Of a stretch of 64,000 nucleotides of DNA, positions 42,291-51,934 are shown in pieces. Origin of the DNA: Phytophthora sp. 'mugwort' (Eukaryota; Oomycota; Peronosporomycetes; Peronosporales; Peronosporaceae). The translations under genes were made by a program, and so were the position numbers. Where the stretch lies: the NCBI GenBank assembly GCA_033558025.1, contig JAUCEF010000007.1:744001-808000 (forward strand), in the 5' to 3' direction. Positions within the stretch are counted from its first letter, which is position 1, and the number at the start of each line of letters is the position of its first letter. A model generated the notes under the pieces. The model ran no database searches, was not told the origin of the DNA, and was given only the letters and a program-made list of their open reading frames with translations.

Positions 42291-43098
42291 TAAAACATGC
42301 TGGATGAAGCGAGATTCTTAATGTGGTAGACACCCAAGGCAACGACACTGTAGGAGTCCAGGAAGTGATCGCTGGTGAAGTTGAAGCGATTTCAGGTGAC
42401 GTGATCAGTGTGTAGGTCATCTAATTGGTCATATATATACTGAAGTTTTTAGCCCATATTCGAAGAGAAAATCCTTTTAGCATCTCTAAATTTACTAAGT
42501 GTTCAGATCTTTATGCTGTTCATTACCCAATATATGTGTATCTCATTTAATTAAAAAAACAAGCCTACGCGTGGATTACTACTAAGTACATATAGCATTT
42601 CCAAGCACCGTCTGGTATTTTGGTCTGGGTAATAACGATGAAGAGTTTGGAGGGGCAAACCAAAGGCGACATGGATGTGTCCACGAACTGTAAAATCAAG
42701 ACATGATTCGCTACCGAAGAATGGAGATCTACTCTCTAGAACCGACGGGTGATCCTAATCCTCTCCACTGGCGCTACGCGATCGCACAATGCAGTGCCAG
42801 CGACGATCACATGGACACCAAGTTACCAAAGGACGTGATAATAATCTCAGACACGGGCTCGACGAGGGAGTAAGAATCAATGCAGCCAGAATGTACGTCT
42901 TTCATCAGGCATAATGTCCTGCAAGTGCAGGACCACTTGCGAGCCTGCCCGCATGGTTAAGAACATGTTGCAGTGCACATTAAAGGTCGCTGAGCTCGAT
43001 ATCGTTGAAGGACCTGCTGTAGGACACATTAAGGCACAAGTTTCCAGTTGCCAGGAAAAGGAAGCGCAGTGCATCTCCTCGACAAACTGATCGTACTA
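42291..43098. other. Repeat-derived DNA, unassigned
   Basis: About 800 bp, including an AT-rich stretch at 42,420-42,600. Only short frames and no recognisable product. It lies upstream of the decayed MULE that follows, read on the minus strand. Confidence 0.3.
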
Positions 43099-44504
43099 TT
43101 ACTTGCCTTTGCGGCGCTTCGGTGTTCTAAATGTTGTGTATGCTGCCGGAATCGCCAGCGTGGCAGGCCAGCGCCATGAAGTTCTAAGCGGCGAGATATC
43201 GTCCATTAGCTGCTTAAAACGGCCCGCGTCTTCCTTTGCTTTCTCGATGAAGACGATCAGCGTCGGCTGCAACCTAAACGCCTGCTTAGCCCGGCGGCTA
43301 TAGTTCTCTAAGCTGGGGTTGGTCGGGGTATGCGTATCTTCGTCATTGGCGCCGTAAGCGTGGACGTTCCGCAGAGATGGCGGATACATAACTATCCAGG
43401 TGCGCGGGAGGTTGTTCGAAACTGCGACCACAGGCGGACGATTCCCTTCTTGGAGTTTAGGGTCATTACGCACAAGACTCGCTTGCACTTGATCTCGTCA
43501 ATCGCAATAACTGTCAGGACGTCTAGAATGCCAGGAGCCGTAGTATCTGCGATATGATTGGCTGAAATCAAAGGTTGGCCAATTTTCGGCGAATCGAATG
43601 GAAATAATAGCAATCACAGGCGTCATCGGAAATTGATCGCGTACATCTTTGATTAAGGCCGCCTTGAAGTCGCACGAGACGCTGCCGGCGCCAAATGCTT
43701 CTTTCCCAGTACGCAGGTCCAGTGCAATACATGCCAGTACGACCTCTCATCCTTGGTCTCCAGTAGGACCAGCAGTACTGGGATGTACACGTCGTACGTG
43801 GGATCGTGCACCGTGACGATCAACGTCTGCTGAAATAGATTTGGCGTAATAATGTAGGTTGGGTCAATAAAAGGCGACGCACCAGGGTACCTTAGCAGCC
43901 GGATCAGATCCGGTCCATGCCGATCATGCGCTGTCTCTTGCCGCCATTGCCGTAAGACAGGTTGAACTGCACGAACGAGCGATCGTCTGCCTTAGACACC
44001 GCGACCGTCGGGAACGTCTCAATTTGACGATACATGCATTTTTCTTGCGGACATAATTGATGAAGTTGATAGCCTCGTCTCGCGTCATGATCTCCACGGC
44101 TTGACCTGGGTACTTTGCGACGAGCTGACGCGACAGGCGGTCCCAAAGGACCCCGGAGATGATGGTCGGCGAGAAAATTACGTCACCTCTAGCAATCCCT
44201 TCATCTCTTCGCTAAAGTCGCGAAGCGATGGTCACCTCCTTGCATGTGTCTTGCCTGTCTCACGCACTTCAGTTCCACCGTCATCGAGGGCCTCGACGTT
44301 GAGCTTGCCGTTGCCGGAATTAGAGCGATACGTTGAGGGCTGGTAATATGTTGTGGGCTTGCGCTTCGTGTTCATGATGCACTTGTAGCCCTCGAAGTGC
44401 ATGCTGGTGCTTAAGTGGAGATTAATAAATGAGATTAATGCTAATGCAGCGATCTTAGCTCGCATCAGTGGCCAGTAATGGCTCGAGAGCGCATCCCAAA
44501 TCAC
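43099..44504 (-). pseudogene. Second MULE transposase relic (different subfamily)
   Basis: Minus-strand fragments in order: MHFEGYKCIMNTKRKPTTYY (44,400-44,340), FVQFNLSYGNGGKRQRMIG (~43,960), VLLVLLETKDERSYWHVLHW (~43,770; family: VxxLLxxKxExTYxxVL), SVSCDFKAALIKDVRDQFP (~43,680; DF-A catalytic block), and WIVMYPPSLRNVHAYG with NPSLENYSRRAKQAF and QLMDDISPLRT (43,400-43,170). This is the classic MULE DDE arrangement. It differs from the 19.3-24.7 kb element and has no Ulp1 part. Several frameshifts; no terminal repeats found. Confidence 0.75.
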
Positions 44505-45389
44505 GATCCTGGATGACTGGACATCAGCAATGATTCTGCTCTACTGTATTGGAGATTATACTGCATACTATTTGTTAGTATGATGGTGAGGTAGATGACC
44601 AGTTTAAGTCAGGATCACAGAAGGTCCACTTTGGGCAACCATACTTTACTCCAAATAGATTGTGGGAGGTTTTATTGCATAGTCGATATTAATGGCTTTG
44701 AAAGAATTTTACATGCTTTTTTCTGTTTCTGATAGGCTAGGTTTGAGTGCGTTCCAATCGAATAAAGTACAGGTTCCGATTGGCATAAAAATCGGTTTAA
44801 GCATTAATTGACTTGCTTTCAGTATTACTACGGGTATAAAACATCCATTTTCAATCTTTCGCTTGACTCCTACATTTCCCTATATTAGTTGTATCTTCGA
44901 GACACACTAAATTAAAAAGTTAATAACCAAGCGTTGGCGAAATTGTCCCCACCATTCGTTGTAACTCGCGTCACAGATTTCAGATAGGAATGTGCATTAG
45001 ATCGTGCGGGTTCAAAGCGGTCTGTCTTAAACCGGTCCAATTGACTTAAACTGGTCGTTTAAGTTATTATAGGATAAGTGTATTTTTAACAGAAGCCCAA
45101 ACCCTATTACAGCGGTATCCGAATAGCAACCAATAGTACTGCGCAAAAGCGGTAAATTATATTTGTCCAATCCCAGTTCGTTAGGGTTAGGCACAGCCGA
45201 TTCCAATTTATTTCTGGAATTGTCCGGCGCTCATCTAAATTAAACAATAAGTTACCCTACTGAAACCAAGATAAGAGTTTATCAGATAACTGTACACTGC
45301 GTCGGAAAATAACACCTCGTAGAAGAAGACGGTTTTGCCAAAGATAGATCTTGGCGCCCGTTGTATTTTGCATTGTGCGTTAGACTACG
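44505..45389. other. AT-rich non-coding DNA
   Basis: About 880 bp with no frame above ~60 codons and no RNA gene seen. It has several near-repeats of AAACCGGTC/AAACTGGTC around 45,030-45,060. It may be the 5' flank or UTR of the Crypton-like element. Confidence 0.4.
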
Positions 45390-47205
45390 ATGTAGGGAAG
45401 AAGAATGAGGAGAACACCGCGGGGGTTTGACGCGCCGGCTGGTACGGTCAGACAGGAGCTAGCTGCAGTGAAGGTCTTCAACGGATTTCTTGTATCTACA
45501 GAACTAACCAGTGATGGCCTAGACGATGTGGCCACATGACTCAAACCCGTTCACGATGCAGCTTTGTTAACAATGATGCGGCATACATTTGGTAGAGCTA
45601 TTGATAATTGCTTTGCTCCGAAGCAACAGCTCTCGCTCTCAGCTTCTGGAGAGATGTTCTTGCATATAGCTCGGATTAAGACATCGGCTGTACAAGGTGT
45701 ATTTATTTACAAGTCCGCCCAACACTGGCAACAGTGTATGCTGCATGCGTTCGGCATGATAGTCGTATGCTACGACGAACCGTCTGAGTACCTCTTCCCT
45801 CTTGTGCCTCGGTCCACTGTTCCTGATCTGTCTGGCGGCCAGACCTATACGCAAGAAGAGGACGTAATCTATTGGGATAGCCTGCAAAACGAAGTAGACA
45901 ATGTGACTCAACCACATACAAAACGGGAGCGCAAGCGGCCTAATATAGCCAGCTATGTTACCGAATTTATCCTCGATTGCATGAGGGAGATCCTCTCACG
46001 ATACGGCAATCCGTGACGCCTAACATGACAAAGCCACTCCGTGCGCCGTGGTGCAGCTGCCTATGCCAATGCATAATCGAAGCTAGCAACTCAGTGGATC
46101 TCCACAAGAGGAGCATGGTTGCTTGAGGCTTTGACAGAAGCTTTTGCATACACAGGAACAACTACACGTGAGGACCAAAGTGTTGCCAGAGATTTGTCAG
46201 GGTACGAGTCTCCGGACTTACCTGTTGCCACTCCGACTATAGACGACTTGCAGCAGTGTATCACGGTCGCTGAGTTTGTCCAACTTGTGACGTTGCGCAA
46301 TGAGCTGTACCAGCATGTGCTGGGTTCACCCGATCCTGAACGTGGCTGTCAATGTGATAAATGCTACATTTGCAGCTCTGCTGATGCACATGGAAACCCG
46401 TGTTAGATACCACAAAGAATAGCGCTATCAACACGCCTCCGGAGGCGTTTCGCTACCTGTAAGAGCTGGAGCGAGGCATAGCTATCACCAACTCGTTACT
46501 TGGGAGCCACATCACGATCTTCACGTGCTGCGAATGGGGATCTCATCTGTCGGCTCGCTGGCGTACTATTAACCACGTGCAACTTAGCAGCGCTGTGGCG
46601 GAAGGTGACTCGCTGCTTGCATCGACCTTGGAACATATGCTGGTGCAATGACTACGATCAATGACCGCATTGCTCGTGTCGAAGATGCTCTGGTCGCTTC
46701 TGCTGTACGAGCTGCAGCCGGTACTGGACCGCCACTTGAGGTAGAATCTGTGACTCCTCCTCCTGTTGCTGCCGCGCCAGCAACAGCGTCTATACTCGCT
46801 GGATGCTTCCTGAGCTGGTACACGAACTCCATCTGGCAGACAGTTATATGCAAAAAGGAGCAAAACGAAAGAGCCGATCCGAAAGCGGCAGTGAATATTA
46901 TGAAAGTACTTTATCAAGAGCCGTACGATATTCCTTCACAGCCAAACCGACCGGACAAAGTCGCCCACGAAATTTGGAAATACGCGCTGTGGATCTTGGC
47001 TGTCTCGATGGACCAAATAGCTAATGAACGTCTGCGCCCGTTCGATGGAAAGAAGCCGACCAGCAAAGCCTCATCGCTGCGTAAGCGCTGGCGTACTCTG
47101 CGCTCGTCGCACCCGTCTGCATACCAATCGTTTGGAGCGCAGTACATTGCGCTGAAATCCAGCGGTGCCATCACTGACGCGTGTACACCTCCTTCGCATC
47201 AGTGA
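45390..47205 (+). pseudogene. Crypton-like tyrosine-recombinase transposon relic
   Basis: Plus-strand pieces form one long decayed protein. GFDAPAGTVRQELAAVKVF (~45,420) is followed by a 150-codon frame (45,564-46,016: MRHTFGRAIDNCFAPKQQLS, PSEYLFPLVPRSTVPDL). Then SHSVRRGAAAYANA (46,035-46,075) appears, the HxxR-G box of tyrosine recombinases, with TQWISTRGAWLLEALTEAFA and TTREDQSVARDLSGY (probable catalytic Tyr region). A last frame (46,648-47,205) has SWYTNSIWQTVICKKEQNE and SSLRKRWRTLRSSHPSAYQS, a DNA-binding-like C-terminus. One stop near 46,017 and others break it. Cryptons insert by site-specific recombination and have no DDE domain; the assignment rests on the R-H-R-Y box only. Confidence 0.6.
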
Positions 47206-47433
47206 ACCACCACCGACCTAGCGTAGCACCCATGCATTTCACCATCGATACATAATACAGCACATTTTACATACGTGCAGCAGCACAGTCAGTAGTACAG
47301 TCAGCAGTGAAGTCAGCAGCACACCAAAAGCAAACAAGCAGAACAGACAGAAGCACACACACACATAACAGCACACAACAACACACATAGCAGTACATAT
47401 AAACAGCACATACACACAGGTTATTGCAATCAG

Positions 47434-47504
47434 GATGCTGGCGGCCGGGTTCGAACTGGCGACCTGGAAGCTGAGCTTCCCGTTTTCCACTGAGTAACAC
47501 CATC
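47434..47504 (-). repeat. tRNA-like sequence, probable SINE head
   Basis: On the minus strand 71 nt fold like a tRNA. The acceptor arms GATGGTG/CAGCATC pair with one mismatch. The box A region is TTACTCAGTGG, an anticodon-like hairpin GGAAGCTCAGCTTCC follows, and box B with the T-loop GTTCGAA is flanked by a 4/5-paired stem. The anticodon loop lacks the invariant T33 and would read TCA, so it is not a normal tRNA. A GT-rich tail (47,425-47,260, read on the minus strand) follows it, as in tRNA-derived SINEs. Confidence 0.6.
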
Positions 47505-47505
47505 A

Positions 47506-48109
47506 TACGCAGAAAATTACAGCACATCTTACCTTGAAACCTTCCACACTCCATCCCCCTGACCGTCCGCTCGCCGTCGTGCGCATCGCCGCTGGCCGCG
47601 CACCATCCTCAGCCACGCGTCCTTCCGCTGCTCTCATCACTACCGTCTGTTGTGCCGCCGCCCGCCCGTAGCCGTCCGTCTTGCTGCCGCCCTCGCCGTC
47701 CGCCCCGTTGTCTGCCGCTGTTCAGGGGAGAATCTGAATGTATAGTACGACTGGTGGGTGGATTTTCGTATTCAATAAAAATACAATTTTACCCCTTTTC
47801 ACTCCCGTCCGGAATAAGAAGCGGGCGCTGATTGGAAGAGGTTTATGCTGTAGGTCTATTGCAGGCGTCCGGATTCCGGTCCGGAATCTGCCATTTACTG
47901 AAACCAAGCTGTACTGTAACCAAGTTATACGTTCCTGTAACCTGTACGATAATAATGTGTCCATGTAAATAGCAAAGTTATGCCAATCTCGGTAACTTTT
48001 AGAAGATTATATTAAACCGTAGGATTTAAATAGGTAATATGTAGAGCCCTTTTTCTGGTGCAAGTTTTATGTGGGGCACTATTTTAATAGTGATTTAAAA
48101 ATGAATTGG
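47506..48109. other. Non-coding repeat DNA
   Basis: About 600 bp: a C-rich CGTCCG tract (47,560-47,720) and then AT-rich sequence with ACTGAAACCAAG (47,897), which also occurs at 45,262. That shared word may mark flanks of the Crypton-like element, but it is too short to be sure. The overlapping frames of about 80 codons have no domain. Confidence 0.3.
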
Positions 48110-48470
48110 GTATTGTCATCATAGCGAAGCCGAACGACTTCACGTTGACGTCCATGGTCCCATGGAATTCGAAGGTCGTGTTGTGATTGTGGTTAAGGAA
48201 CACAGCAGTCTCATCCATGTTGTAAATGATCTATTACTAAATGTTGTACTCCGTGATCAATGATGCTCGATGTCTTCCTGTCGAACTTATCCTTCTTGGG
48301 AACCGGACGCTCGAAGCCTCCAGTTCTGGACTACAGAAAGCTTCTCTTCCACCGTGAACTTAGGTTCCATTTGGCACGACCAGAAATTGACAACGAAATG
48401 TGAAAAGCTGCTCCCTGAGCTCGACCGGCGTCACCACTTGAGGTTCTTAGCAACTCGTCCGATCTGACAA
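48110..48470 (-). pseudogene. pogo/CENP-B-like transposase relic, N-terminal half
   Basis: On the minus strand, IIYNMDETAVFLNHNHNTTF and VKSFGFAMMTIP (~48,225-48,110) match the first catalytic Asp block of DDE_1 transposases (NxDETxxxL). Upstream pieces (KFTVEEKLSVVQNWR, ~48,375-48,330) fit the N-terminal helical DNA-binding domain. Stops and shifts interrupt it. It is on the opposite strand to the pogo relic at 42 kb and is a separate insertion. Confidence 0.6.
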
Positions 48471-48547
48471 TTTTCTGAGATTCTGATAATAATCAGAGGT
48501 GGGTATTTCGTGTTGCTCAATTAAAAAAAATACTGTAAAACCTGAAA

Positions 48548-48733
48548 TTGTGCGTCACCTGCACTTCCGACGAGCTCCTCGTCGATGGTATTGAGCATGG
48601 GGCAACCGAGTGCAATTTCGATACCTCGGAACCGTATGTCGCTCATTGTCACACTCTTGAGCACGAAGAGAACAACACGCTAAGCTCCTTTTGGTTCACG
48701 GATGTTAACGACGATGATCAACCACCACAATGA
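48548..48733 (+). pseudogene. Fragment resembling the C-terminus of a multicopper oxidase
   Basis: A 61-codon frame reads SEPYVAHCHTLEHEENN and ends FTDVNDDDQPPQ. HCH-x3-H with a following acidic residue is the type-1/type-3 copper motif at the end of laccase-type multicopper oxidases (family: HCHxLEHED). The remainder of the protein is absent, so this is a captured or decayed exon. The short length limits confidence. Confidence 0.4.
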
Positions 48734-49828
48734 ACGGGATCCCACCACGGTTATCATTTCGGCCATGGGGATGAGTTTCTAGGAATTTTTGCTGTCGATG
48801 CTTGTGATTTCTGTTAACAAGCTCACGTTTTTTGGTAATTCACGGTCGCTTCCGTCGCGTGTGGGCTGTCTGCAGGTGTTATGGTGCTTATCGCTTTCGC
48901 TATTAGAGTCCGTCATGTTCGACATGCAGCCTTCTCCAGGGAGGTAATGTGAACCTTGAGGAACATGATACCGGAGCAACTTCTACCGCCTCGGACACGT
49001 GTAAAAATACTTGCGCAAAGCAACGCCTGGCTCAAAATGATGAATGATGGGGCATTCCATGTCTGGATGCATGTATTCTTCTGGTCGAGTACATAGCTAC
49101 CTGACCGTGGAGAAGAAAGGCTCATACTGGGGCGAACAAAACTAAAATGAGGACATGAATCCTCTTTCTCTGGTAGTACCACGTCATGGAGTCACGCAGC
49201 GATATGAAACTGCTTGAAATGGTGGCCGATGAGGAAGTCAACTTTCTGGCAGCAGCCCAACGAGCATGGATCATTACCCACGAGCCATATGATGATGAAT
49301 CGACATCGCCATTCACATGTTTCCCGAAGGCTTAGCGCTCTTTGTGTCGCTGTTGCAGGGGCATCATTCTTTCGGTTGGGATTATCTATCCCGACTTGCC
49401 GAAGGGAGTACATGTAGCAAACGCGACTTATGCTTACTATACCACAGACAGCAAGCTACAGGCGCTCAAGTGGTGTGGTTGCCATTAGGCAACCCCATTA
49501 GCCATTAAGAGCTGCTGTGGGTTGGGCAGTTGCCCCAGGGGGTCTAAGCAAAGCGCAGCCAACGCCGAAAAAGCGGAGTGCTTATGTGTATCGCTGTAAA
49601 GGAGCTTTTACCAAGGAGGTTATCGCCTTGACCCCGCGGCCAAGCACTTGGTATCCTTCTTTGTTGATATTTCCGTTATAGGTTGTATACGTAGTATAGT
49701 GGTAATCCACGCCGTCGGATGTTTAATAAAAAAAAACGTCTACATAGGAATAAAGTAGATAGCTTCCGCCATTCACTTACAGGGTAAAGACCATGTGTCG
49801 AGTCACGTGAGTCAAATGATAGTGACGC
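48734..49828. other. Unassigned DNA
   Basis: About 1.1 kb. Frames of 60-90 codons overlap on both strands (for example plus 49,185-49,330: ITHEPYDDESTSPFTCF) without a nameable domain. A purine/pyrimidine-mixed stretch at 49,480-49,640 (CAACCCCATTAGCCATTAAG, then GCCAACGCCGAAAAAGCGGAG) may be an LTR or UTR. A poly-A run sits at 49,728. Confidence 0.3.
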
Positions 49829-51443
49829 TTATCGATGTGTATGAGCCTGTATGACTGGCACACGGTACGACGGTAGTACGCTTAGTGTCGTAAGGTCTGC
49901 TACAACCGTATTAGCCATGCGAATCATTTGAGATCGTGAAAACCCTGCTCGACTGAGGTCGCCCCCCAGCGGACGGTCAAACGACGTAACGATGCTTGTA
50001 CACATCCGCTCGAGGCTTGGCTCAACACAGTGTCCTGATACGCTTCTAATCACGAACAAATCTTGTCGTGGAACAGAAAGCCAAAAGACCTTCCGGAAAA
50101 CAAGGTACTCGGCTCCAACCTCTTCCACTGTATTCATTATACCGAACGACTTGAGAGCTCCCGTTTTATTGTACAGTTTGCCTTCTTCCCAGCAGTATCC
50201 GCCCAACATGATCATCTTACTGCGTACTCCGAGCGTTGTATCCACACGACACGGTGCTCTCAGCACTGCCAACGTCCCATGGCACCGTCGTATGTAAATC
50301 ATAGCCCACATTACTCGAACAACAATAACGAATGCAGTCAGACCCAGAACGATGAACGCGTGGCCGATCAAACTCCACACAAAGTAGGAAGCAGATAAAG
50401 CCGTTGGTCTTGACTTCATTAAATGGGATCGATTTATCCACGTAAGGTAATGCTGCATCAAACCTGCGCTTAGAAATTCCCCAAGAAGCGACGTCTCATA
50501 GCTAAATAGGAGTCTTTTAAGGAGAAGCCTAGTCTTCTCGCTCAACCAGCTCAAGCTCTTTAAATCTCAAACAGCATCAAGAGAACCAAATAAATTGTAG
50601 CCTAGCGAGATATATTGAATCCTGGATAGGAGTCCGTCCTGAGCGATCAGCAGAAACAGATCGCTCATTAACCCTTCGAGTAGCATGTACATCATCACGA
50701 AGCGATGATAGTTTGTCGTACCATGTGCCGTTAGATGCATACTCTCCTGCATAAACACAACTGCTGCTTTGCGTCGAAGCTGTTCGTTCATCCGATCGCA
50801 TCGCCTGCCGTATTGTTTACATAGAACATAACTCTTTCGGAGTAGTATGCCACGGTACACGATCCAGATTGATCCCAAAACGCTGTACCAGTATGAGCGT
50901 CTATACCCGTCCTGGCCTCTGTCCTGTGCCAACCAACGCCGCACCATTGCTATTTAGCGTCCCAAGGCCTCGAACGCGAATATACGCTGTCTTATCAATT
51001 GTGCAGTACGTGCCGGCAGCCTCCTCGTAGAAGGCATAGTATCCAATTGAACCGTGATAAAAGTAGTGTTCGAAGTAGAAGCTTTCGTTGGCGCAATTCG
51101 CCGGTGTAGTCTTAAAGGGGGCTATTCTTTCCGTTCTCAGGATGTATGAGCCATGAATGTTGTATTGTGGCACCACAAAGTGACAGATCTGCTCGTGTTC
51201 GACTGAATAAAAGTGCGTGGTTACTATATTCGACCAGGCTTGGGCGATGAAGAGCCCTTCAACAGGGCACAGCTCTGCAATCTTGGCCGTCTCTCGTACT
51301 GCACCAACTGGTACCACGAGATCTTCGGTGAGCTTGTGAGGCGTCAAGAATTTCAAATAGCTTCTTCCCTGTAAGAGCAGTGGCAGCATCCCCACACTAA
51401 GGCATGCCGCCATCAGCATTCGCCGTGCGCCATCATATCGCAA
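49829..51443 (-). pseudogene. Broken paralogue of the 51.9-53.6 kb membrane protein
   Basis: Three minus-strand frames tile the paralogue in order: 51,443-50,901 (LPLLLQGRSYLKFLTPHKLT, CHFVVPQYNIHGSYI, YFYHGSIGYYAFYEEAAGTY), 50,947-50,567 (GYRRSYWYSVLGSIW, LMSDLFLLIAQDGLLSRIQY) and 50,554-49,829 (KRLLFSYETSLLGEF, CRVDTTLGVRSKM). Each has a close counterpart in the intact neighbour. The joins need a one-base shift near 50,925 and another near 50,575, where a stop also falls. No GT-AG intron fits either place. A tail of ~40 residues beyond the neighbour's end has no match. This is a recently disabled tandem copy. Confidence 0.85.
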
Positions 51444-51934
51444 ACTCCTTTTGTCACTTGTCTTCGAGTAATTGGGCCGTACTGGGCCTGTGCATTGCAG
51501 ACTGCTTGGTTGGTGTTAACGGTAAGGCTGGGCCAGCAGAGCCGAGTTCCATCATTCCGACGATGCACTTTGCCCACAGAAAAGTGCGATGTCCGAAGTG
51601 AAAAAAAAAAACTAAATTATTCATACAAGATAACTACTTCGAAACCGATGTCTCCTGGGACTTCGGCGACCACGGTCGGATTTGCTAAAGTTACTTTCCA
51701 CATTAAAAATGAGCAACAACTCTGCAGGAACATGTACTTATTCGCTGATATGGTTGCTACAAGCTAGCGTACAGTGATGCCCAAGTGTCCCCCTGTTGGA
51801 GATATCGGGTCTAATTTGGAGGAAATAATACTTGTACTTGCAGAGTTTATAACTTTTTTGAAGCTTCAAAGTATTGAGAAATCACGTCAAAAGAGTTGCT
51901 CTAGCGAAAATTACGAAGGCTCACTCGACATTCA
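51444..51934. other. Spacer between tandem paralogues
   Basis: About 490 bp. It contains the 3' flank of the intact paralogue and the promoter and N-terminal leader of the broken one (minus strand, about 51,444-51,500: PNYSKTSDKRSLRY precedes the alignable part). A plus-strand poly-A run at 51,600-51,611. Nothing else recognised. Confidence 0.4.

Noticed and set aside
47434..47504. A functional tRNA gene.
   Set aside because: Missing T33, a mismatch in the acceptor stem and one in the T-stem, and a TCA anticodon; more likely a SINE head or pseudogene.
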